Positions 8,420-17,665 of a DNA stretch of 64,000 nucleotides are shown here, piece after piece (position 1 is the stretch's first letter; each line of letters starts with the position of its first letter). The DNA is from Chryseobacterium aquaeductus (GTDB lineage: Bacteria > Bacteroidota > Bacteroidia > Flavobacteriales > Weeksellaceae), in contig NZ_CAJIMS010000001.1 in NCBI RefSeq assembly GCF_905175375.1, positions 868,001-932,000 of the forward strand. Reading direction: 5' to 3'. The translations under genes were made by a program, and so were the position numbers. The notes below the pieces were generated by a model. That model had not been told where the DNA came from, did not search any database, and worked only from the letters and a program-made list of their open reading frames with translations.

Positions 8420-9028
8420 ATGAAAAACAAAGGTTGCCTAAGCGCCGGAACAATCGGGATTGCTTTACTTATCATCGTAGGCGTATTATTTTTTTGGGGA
8501 AAAAGCGGATACAATAATTTTGTGACCAAAGAACAAAATGTCAACACAAAATGGTCAAATGTCGAAACCGTTTACCAGAAAAGAGCCAACTTAATTCCGA
8601 ATTTGGAAAGAACCGTAAAATCTTACTCTAAATTTGAGCAGGAAACTCTAACACAAGTAGTAGAAGCCCGTTCAAAAGCTACGTCAATCAACATTGACCC
8701 AACCAATATGACTGAAGCTGATTTAGCTAAATTTCAAGCAGCACAAGGTGAATTATCCGGAGCATTAAGCAGATTGATGGCGGTTGTAGAAGCTTATCCT
8801 AATTTGAAAGCAGATCAGCAATATATTAATTTCCAGAGAGAATATACTGCAATTGAAAATAGCATCAGAACAGAAACTGTTTACTATAATGGTGCAGCTC
8901 AGGAATACAATACTACAATCAAGACTTTCCCGAATAATATCTTGGCAAATTTTACCAATTTTAAAGAAAAACCATACTTCAAGGCAGCTGCAGGAGCAGA
9001 AAAAGCACCTGAAGTATTTACAGAATAA
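8420..9028 (+). CDS. LemA family protein
   Basis: A 202-residue protein with one N-terminal membrane helix (about 10-27) followed by the coiled LemA domain. Visible family features are YNxxV-like YNNFVTKEQNVNTKWSNVE, YQKRANLIPNLE and the terminal FPNNILANF. LemA proteins are small membrane-tethered helical bundles of uncertain role, often encoded with TPM-domain proteins. That is the case here: its stop overlaps the next start by one base (TAATG), so translation is probably coupled. Family assignment is strong; function is not known. Confidence 0.94.
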   Translation: MKNKGCLSAGTIGIALLIIVGVLFFWGKSGYNNFVTKEQNVNTKWSNVETVYQKRANLIPNLERTVKSYSKFEQETLTQVVEARSKATSINIDPTNMTEADLAKFQAAQGELSGALSRLMAVVEAYPNLKADQQYINFQREYTAIENSIRTETVYYNGAAQEYNTTIKTFPNNILANFTNFKEKPYFKAAAGAEKAPEVFTE

Positions 9029-9456
9029 TGAGCCAATATCTCACAGATCAACAAATAGCTTCCCTCGTGGAAGCTATAAAGTCGGCAGAAGATCATTCTA
9101 CCGGAGAAATCAGAGTGCATATAGATTCTACTACAAACAGAAATAATGCAGAAACGGCTTATGAAGTCTTCAATGAACTTTGTAAAGATAAAACCAGAGA
9201 AAAAAACGCTGTTCTTTTTCATGTAAACTTCGAGCAAAAATACCTGACCATCATTGGTGACACGGGTATTCATGCAGAAGTACATCAATCTTATTGGGAT
9301 CATCTGCACGATTTTATCACCTCAGAATTTGCAAAGGGTAACTTTCATAAAGCCTTAAAAAGTGCAATTCTAGAAACCGGCCTCGAACTCAAAAAACATT
9401 TTCCCGTAACAGGAGAAAACCACAACGAACTTCCCAATGAGATTACGTTCTCTTAA
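9028..9456 (+). CDS. TPM domain protein (cytoplasmic type)
   Basis: A 142-residue protein without signal peptide or membrane helix. It carries one TPM (TLP18.3/Psb32/MOLO-1) domain: LTDQQIASLVEAIKSAE at the start, then STGEIRVHI and the central NAVLFHVNFEQKYLTIIGDTGIH. TPM domains are thiol- or acid-phosphatase-like folds of unclear function. The start overlaps lemA by one base and the end overlaps the next gene by 20 bp, so the three genes form a tight operon. Confidence 0.88.
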   Translation: MSQYLTDQQIASLVEAIKSAEDHSTGEIRVHIDSTTNRNNAETAYEVFNELCKDKTREKNAVLFHVNFEQKYLTIIGDTGIHAEVHQSYWDHLHDFITSEFAKGNFHKALKSAILETGLELKKHFPVTGENHNELPNEITFS

Positions 9457-10222
9457 AATACTATCTACATTATTACTTATTTGCTTTTACAGTTTTGTAT
9501 CTGCACAATATACTATTCCTGCAAAGCCATCAGTTTTGTATCCTGTATACGACGAGGGCAATTTGCTGACGAGCCAGGAGAAAAATGAACTCAACAACAA
9601 GCTCATAAAATTTGCAGATTCTACCTCAACGGAAATAGAAGTCATTATTATTCCTTCTACAAAGGGCGAAGACATCAATTATCTCGCGACAATGTTCGGC
9701 GAAAAATGGGGAATCGGACAAAAAGATGTAGACAACGGAGTTGTTTTTCTGATTGCGACACAAGACAAAACCATGTCAATTCAGCAAGGGCGAGCGGTTG
9801 AACAATATTTAACAGCCTCAGTTGCCGGACAAATTCTTGATTACATCGTGACCCCAAAATTCAAACAGGGAAAATGGTATGAAGGCATCAACGGTGGCAC
9901 ATCTGCCATTATGGAAGCTGTACAAGGTAAATTTAAACCTTTAGACAAGCAAAAAAAAAGCGGAGATATTAGCGTTGCGAAACTTTTTATTATAGGATTT
10001 GTCATTTTCATCATTCTTATTGTTCTTTTTGGAAACAAAGGCGGTGGCGATGATGACGGCGACGTTATCCTGAGCAGACGTGGGCGTAGAAACTATCCCG
10101 GTGGATTCTTTCCGTTCCCTTTTCCCGGCAGTTTCGGTGGTGGAAGCTCAGGAGGTGGTGGTTTTGGAGGCTTCGGCGGTGGCGGAAGTTTTGGAGGCGG
10201 TGGTGCTTCGGGTGGATGGTAG
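9437..10222 (+). CDS. Secreted TPM domain protein with Gly-rich tail (YgcG-like)
   Basis: A 261-residue envelope protein. A signal peptide (about 1-24, ending SFVSAQ) precedes a TPM domain (about 35-165; YDEGNLLTSQEKNELN, then STEIEVIIIPS and NGVVFLIA). A hydrophobic helix near residues 180-198 follows. The last 40 residues are almost entirely Gly, Ser and Phe. This is the common YgcG-type architecture paired with LemA. The start overlaps the preceding gene by 20 bp, which supports translational coupling. The Gly-rich tail has a role I cannot name. Confidence 0.9.
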   Translation: MRLRSLKILSTLLLICFYSFVSAQYTIPAKPSVLYPVYDEGNLLTSQEKNELNNKLIKFADSTSTEIEVIIIPSTKGEDINYLATMFGEKWGIGQKDVDNGVVFLIATQDKTMSIQQGRAVEQYLTASVAGQILDYIVTPKFKQGKWYEGINGGTSAIMEAVQGKFKPLDKQKKSGDISVAKLFIIGFVIFIILIVLFGNKGGGDDDGDVILSRRGRRNYPGGFFPFPFPGSFGGGSSGGGGFGGFGGGGSFGGGGASGGW

Positions 10223-10500
10223 AATTAAAATAGTGGAAAAAAAAATGAGAACAGCATCAACCCAAACGAGATTCTAGGAAAGTTTATATCTTAATTCATA
10301 ATTGTATTTATTATTAGAGTTTTATTTGAACTTATAGCTTCATTATTTTGATATTAATATAACAATCACAATAATTTGAACAATTTTTATCATTCCATAG
10401 GAATTTCACTAAAGTTTTTAAATACTGGATCTAGATTTCTACGGAATAACAAACAAGAATATTTTTTTTTCAGATAGAGTCAACTTAAACAAATTATAGA
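10223..10500. other. AT-rich gap without a recognisable gene
   Basis: No open frame with coding character was found on either strand. The stretch ends at a strong plus-strand terminator about 280 nt beyond the last gene. That distance is too long for a simple 3' end and leaves room for a short non-coding transcript. Confidence 0.4.
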
Positions 10501-10530
10501 ATCGGTCATTTTCAGACCGATTTTTTTTAG
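10500..10530 (+). terminator. Rho-independent terminator, plus strand
   Basis: An 8-bp perfect stem (10500-10507 with 10515-10522, AATCGGTC/GACCGATT) is followed by eight T. It may end the lemA operon transcript or a separate small RNA. Confidence 0.75.
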
Positions 10531-10666
10531 ATTAAATTAAAAACTCTGAAAACCGAACTCTTTATTTAATACAAAATTCAATTATCTATATTAAAAAGTT
10601 AACGAAAACGTCTTTGGAACGGTTTTTATTTAATATTTTTTCATTATATTTACTGAAAACGTGTTT

Positions 10667-11188
10667 ATGAAGAAAACGCTGGTGATTTTTGCACATCCTT
10701 ATCTGGAACACTCAAACTCGAATGTAGAGTTGATCAACTTCTATGTGCGTCATCAGCATTTTACCTTACGCGACCTTTATGAAGAATACCCCGATTTTCA
10801 TATTGCTGCTTTTCGTGAAAGAAAAAGGTTAAAAAATTATGACCGATTCATCTTTCAGTTTCCTATAATCTGGTTCGGAATGCCACCCTTGTTAAGACTT
10901 TGGATTGACGAAGTTTTCGACCGAAACTGGCTCAATGAAGTTGAAGAAAATCCGTTGGAAGGCAAAGAAGTTTACATCGTTGTCACCACCGGAGGAAAAG
11001 AGAGGTCTTTCAGCAGAGAAGGCACTTATCATTATACGATAGAAGAGCTTATTAGCGGATTAATAGTTTCTCTAAAGGTTTTTAAAGCTAACATAAAAGA
11101 CATCATCATCGTTTACGAAGCCAACAAACTTTCAAAAAAAGAAATCATTTTGCACAAACAAAAATTTGCAGAACTACTAAATCAATAG
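10667..11188 (+). CDS. KefF/KefG-like NAD(P)H oxidoreductase
   Basis: A 173-residue flavodoxin-fold protein of the NAD(P)H:quinone oxidoreductase family. The start KKTLVIFAHPYLEHSNSN has the phosphate-binding loop of the flavin site. QFPIIWFGMPPLLRLWIDEVF is the conserved active-site segment, and VTTGGKERSFS follows. In enterobacteria KefF/KefG are small activators bound to KefC/KefB potassium efflux channels. Here the gene ends one base before a KefC-like antiporter gene, strongly supporting that pairing. ATG 10667 is preferred over GTG 10661, two codons earlier. Confidence 0.88.
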   Translation: MKKTLVIFAHPYLEHSNSNVELINFYVRHQHFTLRDLYEEYPDFHIAAFRERKRLKNYDRFIFQFPIIWFGMPPLLRLWIDEVFDRNWLNEVEENPLEGKEVYIVVTTGGKERSFSREGTYHYTIEELISGLIVSLKVFKANIKDIIIVYEANKLSKKEIILHKQKFAELLNQ

Positions 11189-11189
11189 G

Positions 11190-13082
11190 ATGGAATCTTC
11201 TTTAGCCATGAATACCCTACTCTTCCTGGGCGTTGCCATTATTATGGTACCGCTGGCAAGAAAATTGGGTTTAAGTTCGGTCATCGGTTATATTTTAGGA
11301 GGTATTATCATTGGTCCTTACGTCCTGAAACTTACAGGAAAAGATGTAGACGATATCATGCACGCCAGCGAATTTGGGGTAATCATGCTTTTGTTTTTAG
11401 TAGGACTTGAGCTGGAACCAAGAAAATTCTGGGAAATGCGAAAGAAAATCCTGGGACTCGGAATGACGCAAATGGTACTTACGATTTCTCTGCTATTTAT
11501 AATTTTTATCACTTTCGGATGGAAAACCGAAAAAGCCATTGCCATTGCCATGTGTTTTGCACTTTCCTCCACTGCAATTGTTCTGCAGACCTTACAGGAA
11601 AAAAACAGCTTCAAAACCGTTGCAGGTGAGGCTTCGTTTTCCACGCTGTTATTTCAGGATATTTCCGTAATTCCTATTTTGGCTATTTTGCCGTTGCTTG
11701 CTCACTCAAAAGTAAAGCAGAATGAAAATGAAGTACAGGTTTTAATTCAAAAACTTCCCGAATGGCTACAGGCTAGCACTGTAATCCTAGGAGTAGTCAT
11801 CTTGATTTTATTGGGAAGATATGTTTTCGTTCCTTTTTTAAGGTATGTTTCTAAAGCAGGAATGACTGAATTATTAACTGCTTCTTCTCTCTTCTTAGTA
11901 ATCGGAGTTTCAGAATTGATGATCTCCATTGGTCTTTCGCCGGCACTTGGAGCTTTCCTTGCAGGAGTAATGTTGGCAAACAGTGAATTCAGACATGAAT
12001 TGGAAGCGCAGATTGATCCTTTCAAAGGACTACTGCTCGCCGTTTTCTTTGTAAGCGTAGGCTCAACCATGAATTTTGACGTGATTATACAAGATTCTTT
12101 ATTTATTTTCACGACAGTTTTTGCAGTTTTAGCTGTGAAATTCATTGTTTTATTTTCGATTGGTAAATTTTTCAAACTTGATAATCCTCAAAATCTTTTT
12201 TACGCATTTGCCCTTTCGCAAGTCGGCGAATTTGCTTTTGTATTAATAAATTACGCATCCGATTTATACCTTTTCGGAGCTGAGTTAAATGCTCAGATGA
12301 TGGCAGTTACAGCAATTACGATGTGTATTACTCCGTTTCTTTTAATTATTAATGATAAGATAATCACGCCAAGATTCATCAAAGGAATTCCAGATGAGCA
12401 AAGTGACTTTAATATTCTGGAAAACAATATTGCACAAAAGAAAATCATCATCGTAGGTTTCGGACATTTTGGAAGTACCGTTGGGCGTTTGTTGAAAGCC
12501 AATAAAATTACAGCTACCGTGCTCGACATAGATTCCGACCGTGTGAAATTATTGCGTGGATATGGTTTTAAAGTCTATTATGGTGACGCAACAAGAATTC
12601 CTGTTTTGAGAGCTGCAGGAATTGAGGATGCTAAAATTTTAATTCTTTGCCTCGATAATTCTGGTGACAACAAATTTATTGCTGAATTAGTAAGCGAAAA
12701 ATATCCGGATGTGAAGATTTTTGTAAGAGCTAAAAACCGAATTGACGCCTACACTTATTTAAACAACGGAATTGACAATATTTATCGAGAAACTCTCGGA
12801 ACAGCCGTAGATATGGCAGTTGATGTACTGCATGAAACAGGAATGCGAAAATATGCCGCAAGACGTCTCGGTCAGCGTTTTATGGCAATCGACAAAGCTT
12901 CTATCAGAAAATTGGCAAAGGCTGATGATGATGATGAAGTTCGTTTGTTTGCAACAAAAGAACTCCTCCAGAGAGAAGAGGAGCTTTTAGCATATGATAA
13001 TCTTAATTTTGATGGTAAAAATTGGGAGGGTTCTTCATCAACCGCCGAAGAAGACGATGATGAAGAAGAAAGTAAAGAATAA
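11190..13082 (+). CDS. KefC-type monovalent cation:proton antiporter (CPA2) with RCK/TrkA-N domain
   Basis: A 630-residue inner-membrane protein. Residues about 5-395 form the CPA2 sodium/proton exchanger domain with some 12 helices; the segment GVSELMISIGLSPALGAFLAG is typical. A cytosolic TrkA-N/RCK domain (about 410-530) starts with KKIIIVGFGHFGSTVGRLL, the glycine-rich NAD-binding motif. The C-terminal 40 residues are highly acidic. Such proteins export potassium in exchange for protons, gated by nucleotide or glutathione adducts. The one-base gap to the KefF-like gene indicates an operon. Ion specificity cannot be read from the sequence. Confidence 0.92.
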   Translation: MESSLAMNTLLFLGVAIIMVPLARKLGLSSVIGYILGGIIIGPYVLKLTGKDVDDIMHASEFGVIMLLFLVGLELEPRKFWEMRKKILGLGMTQMVLTISLLFIIFITFGWKTEKAIAIAMCFALSSTAIVLQTLQEKNSFKTVAGEASFSTLLFQDISVIPILAILPLLAHSKVKQNENEVQVLIQKLPEWLQASTVILGVVILILLGRYVFVPFLRYVSKAGMTELLTASSLFLVIGVSELMISIGLSPALGAFLAGVMLANSEFRHELEAQIDPFKGLLLAVFFVSVGSTMNFDVIIQDSLFIFTTVFAVLAVKFIVLFSIGKFFKLDNPQNLFYAFALSQVGEFAFVLINYASDLYLFGAELNAQMMAVTAITMCITPFLLIINDKIITPRFIKGIPDEQSDFNILENNIAQKKIIIVGFGHFGSTVGRLLKANKITATVLDIDSDRVKLLRGYGFKVYYGDATRIPVLRAAGIEDAKILILCLDNSGDNKFIAELVSEKYPDVKIFVRAKNRIDAYTYLNNGIDNIYRETLGTAVDMAVDVLHETGMRKYAARRLGQRFMAIDKASIRKLAKADDDDEVRLFATKELLQREEELLAYDNLNFDGKNWEGSSSTAEEDDDEEESKE

Positions 13083-13084
13083 TT

Positions 13085-13885
13085 TTATTGAATACTTACA
13101 CTTCCACCACTACTCTCCTCTTTTTTCACAGTCGTTACATTTCCTTTTTTGTAAACATTTACGCTACCTCCGGAAGAAGCTTCTACATCTACAGTTGAGC
13201 TTGCACTTATTTCTAAACTGGCACCGCTCGAAGAATCTGCTTTTAGGTTTTCAACTACAACATCTTTTGCATTGATGCTGCTTCCAGAAGAAGAACTCAT
13301 CTCAGCATTTTTAGATTTCCCCGATATAGTAATACTTGCGGCTGATGACGCATCGACATCCAAATTGACGGCCCAAATTTTTCCGTCAAAACTGCTGCTG
13401 CTGTCAACAGATAATTCTAAATCATTAGCTTCCAGATGACCAGTTATGCTCGCCGCACTAGAAACTTCAATGTCTGTTTTTTCTTGGGTAAATTTATCTT
13501 TTACATTAATGCTTGCTGCAGAATTGGCAATTAACTTCACAAAATCTTTCGTATAAATTTTAGCAGTGACGTTGTTGGTATTCATCACACGAAATCCTGT
13601 ATTGTAATGAATATGTACTTTTCCGCCTTGTATCTCTACCAAAACTTCATCGATAATGTTTGCCGGAGCAGAAATCACTATTTTTTCAACATCAGACTTA
13701 ATAATCTCAGCTTCAATCGCCTGAGAAACTTCTATCTCGTCAAAATCTCCACCGAATTCTTTTTGTTTTAAAGGCCCATGATCTTCGTTGGTGACATCTG
13801 GAAGCCATTTAGATTTTTCGCCTTTTTCATTACAGGCAGAAAGTATAATCAATCCGGAAAAAAGTAAAATTGCAGGGTATTTCAT
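13085..13885 (-). CDS. Head GIN domain (DUF2807) lipoprotein
   Basis: A 266-residue predicted lipoprotein: the signal peptide ends in a lipobox-like LSAC (Cys about 18). The mature part carries a DUF2807 'putative auto-transporter adhesin, head GIN' domain, with repeating Ser/Ala-rich strands such as SSAASITG, SSSSFDGK and SSGASLEIS. These suggest a right-handed beta-helix. It probably sits in the periplasm or outer membrane; biochemical function is unknown. The gene converges on the antiporter gene with only a two-base gap, so the two transcripts must overlap. No terminator is visible between them. Confidence 0.87.
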   Translation of the reverse strand: MKYPAILLFSGLIILSACNEKGEKSKWLPDVTNEDHGPLKQKEFGGDFDEIEVSQAIEAEIIKSDVEKIVISAPANIIDEVLVEIQGGKVHIHYNTGFRVMNTNNVTAKIYTKDFVKLIANSAASINVKDKFTQEKTDIEVSSAASITGHLEANDLELSVDSSSSFDGKIWAVNLDVDASSAASITISGKSKNAEMSSSSGSSINAKDVVVENLKADSSSGASLEISASSTVDVEASSGGSVNVYKKGNVTTVKKEESSGGSVSIQ

Positions 13886-14188
13886 GGTCTGGTTTTTATG
13901 TGTTTATTTTATATACTATTAAGAACAACTAAAATATAAAAAATATTACATCATTAAAAATATAAATTAAAAATGTAAAGTCACAGAACCCAGATTTCAT
14001 AAAATTCTCAATTACTTTTAATATCTTTATGCTTTAATATGAACTAAATGATGAGTTCTTATTTACGAGTTTTCCGATAGTTAACAGAAAATCAGTCCTG
14101 AGATAAATTGCTATCACTAAACGGGAAACCTCAACAACGATGAAGATAAGCGATCATATTTGACCTTCAAAAAACAATATAATTACGT
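13886..14188. other. Intergenic region between divergent genes, no gene seen
   Basis: This 303-bp gap separates the divergent DUF2807 and M3 peptidase genes. I see no coding frame and no clear terminator. CATATTTG at 14156-14163 is one base from a -7 box, 25 nt before the peptidase ATG, but lacks a -33 element. Confidence 0.4.
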
Positions 14189-16330
14189 ATGAAAAATATT
14201 TCATCAGCATTATTAATTTCTGCCTTGGCATTCAATTATTCGTGTACCACAATGAAAACAACTGATATGAAACAGGAAATTCCTGTTCCTGATTCTTCAC
14301 TTTCGTCGAATCCGTTTATTAAAAAAAGTAAGCTTCAGTACGAAGCTCCGGAATTTGATAAAATTAAAAATGAACATTTCAAACCTGCATTTGAATTTGG
14401 ACTAAAACAGCATGACGCCGAGATTCTTGCAATTGCAAATAATTCTCAGGCAGCAACTTTTGAAAACACAATTGTCGCACTAGAAAAAAGTGGCGAAGTA
14501 TTAAAAAGAGCAGGTATCGTATTTTCAAATTTGACCAGCGCAAATACAAACCCAACTTTGCAGGCTTTAGACGAAGAATTTGCTCCTATTTTCGCAGCGC
14601 ATTCTGATAAAATGTATCTGAATGAAAATTTATACAACAGAATAAAAGCAATCTCAGATAACGGTCTGGATTCTGAAAGCAAAAGACTGCTTCAGTTTTA
14701 CAAACAAAATTTTGAAATTGCAGGAGCTAATCTTTCTGCAGCTGATAAAGAGAAATTAAAGCAGGTCAATCAGGAAATAGCTTCACTTTCTACTCAGTAT
14801 TCAAATAAATTACTAGAAGCGAGAAAAGAAGGCGGAATTATCATCGACAACGTAAATGAACTTGACGGACTTTCTGCTGATGAAATAGCAGCAGCCGCAG
14901 CTGATGCAAAAACCGCAGGAAAAGACGGAAAATATCTTTTAGCCCTTCAAAATACAACTCAACAACCTGTTTTACAAAATCTCACCAACAGAGCAACCCG
15001 TGAAAAAGTTTTTAAAGCTTCATGGATGAGAGCCGAAAAAGGTGGAAACAGCGACACAAGAGAAACCGTTGAAAAACTGGCGAAATTAAGATTAAAAAAA
15101 GCTCAGATTTTAGGCAAAAAAAGTTTCGCAGAATGGAAACTGCAAGATCAAATGGCTAAAACGCCTGGCGCTGCAGTGAAATTGATGAACCAATTGGCAA
15201 CTCCTGCTGTAGAAACTGCAAAACGTGAAGCAAAAGATATTCAGGATTTGATTGACCTGCAAAAAGGTAGTTTTAAATTGGAACCCTGGGACTGGAATTT
15301 CTACGCTGAACAAGTGAGAAAAGCAAAATTTGATCTTGATGAAAACCAGATAAAACCTTATTTTGAAATCACAACCGTTTTAGAAAAAGGTGTTTTCTTC
15401 GCTGCTGAAAAATTCTACGGATTGACGTTTAAAAAGCGAACCGATCTTCCGGTATACCATCCTGATGTAGTAACTTACGAAGTTTTCGATTATGACGGAA
15501 AATCTTTGGCGATTTATTACTTAGATTTTTACACCAGAGATTCTAAAAACGGCGGTGCGTGGATGAGTAATTTCGTTGAGCAATCTTATCTTTTAGGAAC
15601 AAAACCTGTGATTGTTAATTGCTACAATTATCAAAAACCGGCTCCGGGAAAACCTTCATTAATCAGTTATGATGATGTTACCACCATATTCCATGAGTTT
15701 GGTCATTCTATTCACGGAATGTTTGCCAGCCAAAAATACCCTTCACTTTCAGGAACCAATGTTCCGAGAGATTTTGTAGAATTCCCTTCCCAGATTAATG
15801 AGCATTGGGCTTTAGATCCGGTAGTTCTTAAAAATTACGCACTTCATTACGAAACAAAACAACCGATTCCTCAGACTTTAGTTGATAAAATTAAAAATGC
15901 AGCAACTTTTAATCAAGGTTATATGACCACCGAATTGGTTTCTGCTGCTGCTTTGGACATGGATTGGCATTCTGTAACCAACGAAGGTCAGCTTATATCA
16001 GCATTAGATTTCGAAAAACAATCTTTAAATAACCACGGATTTACGTTATCAACCGTTCCGCCAAGATATCACACTCCTTACTTTGCACATATTTGGGGTG
16101 GCGGTTATTCTGCAGGATATTACGCTTACTTATGGTCTGAAACTTTAGACAGCGATGCGTGGGAATGGATTTCGAAGAATGGTGGATTAACCAGAGAAAA
16201 TGGCGACAGATTCAGAAAACACATTCTTTCTGTAGGAAATTCTGTTGATCTGAATCAGGCGTTCAGAGATTTCACAGGACACGATCCTGACATCAAACCT
16301 TTATTGAGAAACAGAGGTTTTATTAAATAA
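14189..16330 (+). CDS. dcp: M3 family peptidyl-dipeptidase (Dcp-like) lipoprotein
   Basis: A 713-residue zinc metallopeptidase. The N-terminus (ISALAFNYSCTT) is a lipoprotein-type signal peptide, placing the enzyme in the envelope rather than the cytoplasm. The catalytic HEFGH motif is at about residues 502-506, inside FHEFGHSIHGMF; the downstream zinc-ligand glutamate is expected in the segment FPSQINEHW. Length and the terminal HIWGGGYSAGYYAYLWSE match the Dcp subgroup, which removes C-terminal dipeptides. Single gene, followed by a terminator. Oligopeptidase A activity is the alternative. Confidence 0.92.
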   Translation: MKNISSALLISALAFNYSCTTMKTTDMKQEIPVPDSSLSSNPFIKKSKLQYEAPEFDKIKNEHFKPAFEFGLKQHDAEILAIANNSQAATFENTIVALEKSGEVLKRAGIVFSNLTSANTNPTLQALDEEFAPIFAAHSDKMYLNENLYNRIKAISDNGLDSESKRLLQFYKQNFEIAGANLSAADKEKLKQVNQEIASLSTQYSNKLLEARKEGGIIIDNVNELDGLSADEIAAAAADAKTAGKDGKYLLALQNTTQQPVLQNLTNRATREKVFKASWMRAEKGGNSDTRETVEKLAKLRLKKAQILGKKSFAEWKLQDQMAKTPGAAVKLMNQLATPAVETAKREAKDIQDLIDLQKGSFKLEPWDWNFYAEQVRKAKFDLDENQIKPYFEITTVLEKGVFFAAEKFYGLTFKKRTDLPVYHPDVVTYEVFDYDGKSLAIYYLDFYTRDSKNGGAWMSNFVEQSYLLGTKPVIVNCYNYQKPAPGKPSLISYDDVTTIFHEFGHSIHGMFASQKYPSLSGTNVPRDFVEFPSQINEHWALDPVVLKNYALHYETKQPIPQTLVDKIKNAATFNQGYMTTELVSAAALDMDWHSVTNEGQLISALDFEKQSLNNHGFTLSTVPPRYHTPYFAHIWGGGYSAGYYAYLWSETLDSDAWEWISKNGGLTRENGDRFRKHILSVGNSVDLNQAFRDFTGHDPDIKPLLRNRGFIK

Positions 16331-16335
16331 ATTGT

Positions 16336-16368
16336 AAAAGCATTCATTGATTTGGATGCTTTTTTTTA
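16336..16368 (+). terminator. Terminator after M3 peptidase gene
   Basis: A 10-bp stem (16336-16345 with 16354-16363, one G-T pair) leads into a T-run at 16360-16367, just after the stop codon. Confidence 0.75.
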
Positions 16369-16432
16369 ATACGAATTATCTTGAATTTAGGCTCTCACAG
16401 ATTTTGTTAATTGAGCAGATATTTGTATTAGA

Positions 16433-16503
16433 ATCTGTGGAAATCTGTACGATCTGTGGGATATTTATTTTGTTTCCCGCAGATCGCACAGATTTCCACA
16501 GAT
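16433..16503. repeat. Long intergenic inverted repeat, 29-bp arms
   Basis: The left arm 16433-16461 and right arm 16475-16503 are reverse complements with two mismatches and a 13-nt loop. Each arm itself repeats ATCTGTG/ATCTGCG-like words. Further related words (AATCTGCG, TTCGTG) continue to about 16600. It looks like a palindromic interspersed element, not a terminator, since no T-run follows. Confidence 0.75.
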
Positions 16504-16619
16504 GTTTGCGTAATAATTTTCGTCTAACTTAAAAATCTGCGTTATTTGCAAAATCTGCGTGAGCCTACATTCGTGAAAAAATATTCGTGTACATTTGTGT
16601 TTTAAAATTTCCAAAAAAA

Positions 16620-16997
16620 ATGAATTGTTCCTGCTGCTCCGAAAAAACCTACGAAGAATGCTGCAAACCTTTTCACACAGGAGAAAAACACGCTCCCACT
16701 GCCGAAGCGTTGATGCGTTCAAGATTTTCTGCATTTTCCATTCCTAATGGAAAATATTTAATGGAAACAACATCTCCAAGCAAGAGACAATTTCACAACA
16801 CAAAAGATTTGCAGGAATGGGGAGAAATTAATGAATGGACAAAACTGGAAATCGTAGACAAACCATCGATGAATAAAGTAGAATTCAAGGCTCATTATAC
16901 TGATGAAGACGGGCAAAACCAAATTCATCACGAATTATCGCTCTTCAAAATGATTCAAAACCGTTGGTATTATGTTTCGGGAGAATTTTTAGACTAA
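16620..16997 (+). CDS. YchJ-like (UPF0225) SEC-C motif protein
   Basis: A 125-residue cytoplasmic protein. Its start MNCSCCSEKTYEECCKPFH carries the Cys-rich N-terminal SEC-C type zinc motif of the UPF0225/YchJ family. PTAEALMRSRFSAF and a C-terminal NTF2-like half ending RWYYVSGEF follow. Function is unknown; the fold suggests a small-ligand or protein-binding role. ATG 16620 was preferred to GTG 16587, which would add eleven residues before the Cys motif. It converges with the SlyD-type gene across a shared terminator. Confidence 0.88.
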   Translation: MNCSCCSEKTYEECCKPFHTGEKHAPTAEALMRSRFSAFSIPNGKYLMETTSPSKRQFHNTKDLQEWGEINEWTKLEIVDKPSMNKVEFKAHYTDEDGQNQIHHELSLFKMIQNRWYYVSGEFLD

Positions 16998-17011
16998 TTA
17001 TTTAACAAAAA

Positions 17012-17036
17012 AAATGTCCGAGAAAATCGGACATTT
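17012..17036. terminator. Bidirectional terminator between convergent genes
   Basis: A perfect 10-bp stem (17012-17021 with 17027-17036) with loop GAAAA is flanked by an A-run on the left and T-rich sequence on the right, serving both neighbouring genes. Confidence 0.8.
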
Positions 17037-17056
17037 ATATTATTCAAATACTTTGA

Positions 17057-17557
17057 TTAGTGAGCTTCGTTTCCGTCAATACCATGAGCATGACCGTGAG
17101 ACAATTCCTCTTCCGTTGCAGGACGTGTATTTAAAATCTCAACCTGAAAATCTAAAGTTTTCCCAGCCATTGGATGGTTAAGGTCTGCTACTACAACTTC
17201 CGGCGTTACTTCAACTACAAAAGCCTGAAAATTATTTCCTTCATTATCCGTCAAAGGTAAGATAGCTCCCAAAGGTGGAGTTCCTGCCTCTTTAAACATA
17301 TCGATTGGCAACTGTGCAATAGCTTGAGGATCTTTTTCACCATAAGCTTCTTCCGGCTGAATCACAAAAGCAGTTTTATCACCTACCTTCATTCCGATAA
17401 TATTTTCTTCAAATTTTGGAATCATCATTCCCACACCGTACAAAAATGTAAGCGGATTTTCTGACGTTGTTTCTTCTACAAGAATCTTACTTCCATCCTG
17501 TTCGATTGTGTGAAGTATGTAGCTTACAGCTACAACATGATTGTTTTCGATTGTCAT
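17057..17557 (-). CDS. FKBP-type peptidyl-prolyl isomerase, SlyD-like
   Basis: A 166-residue cytoplasmic proline isomerase and chaperone. The FKBP half-domains flank an inserted flap: NPLTFLYGVGMMIPKFEENIIGMKVGDK at about 50-77 is the SlyD hallmark, followed by PEEAYGEKDPQ. The end of the domain reads VVVADLNHPMAGKTLDFQVEI. The tail is short and has only a few His (HGHAHG), so it may bind nickel less well than enterobacterial SlyD. ATG 17557 was chosen because MTIENNHVVAVSYIL fits the family; a longer open frame to 17644 has no family similarity. Confidence 0.92.
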   Translation of the reverse strand: MTIENNHVVAVSYILHTIEQDGSKILVEETTSENPLTFLYGVGMMIPKFEENIIGMKVGDKTAFVIQPEEAYGEKDPQAIAQLPIDMFKEAGTPPLGAILPLTDNEGNNFQAFVVEVTPEVVVADLNHPMAGKTLDFQVEILNTRPATEEELSHGHAHGIDGNEAH

Positions 17558-17665
17558 ATTTTTTCTTTTTTCGTGACTTTTTTCACGATTAACGGCACAA
17601 ATATACTGTTTTTGAAACAACTGATCCTGCAAAACTATCCACAAAAGTCTTAAACAGAAATAGAA

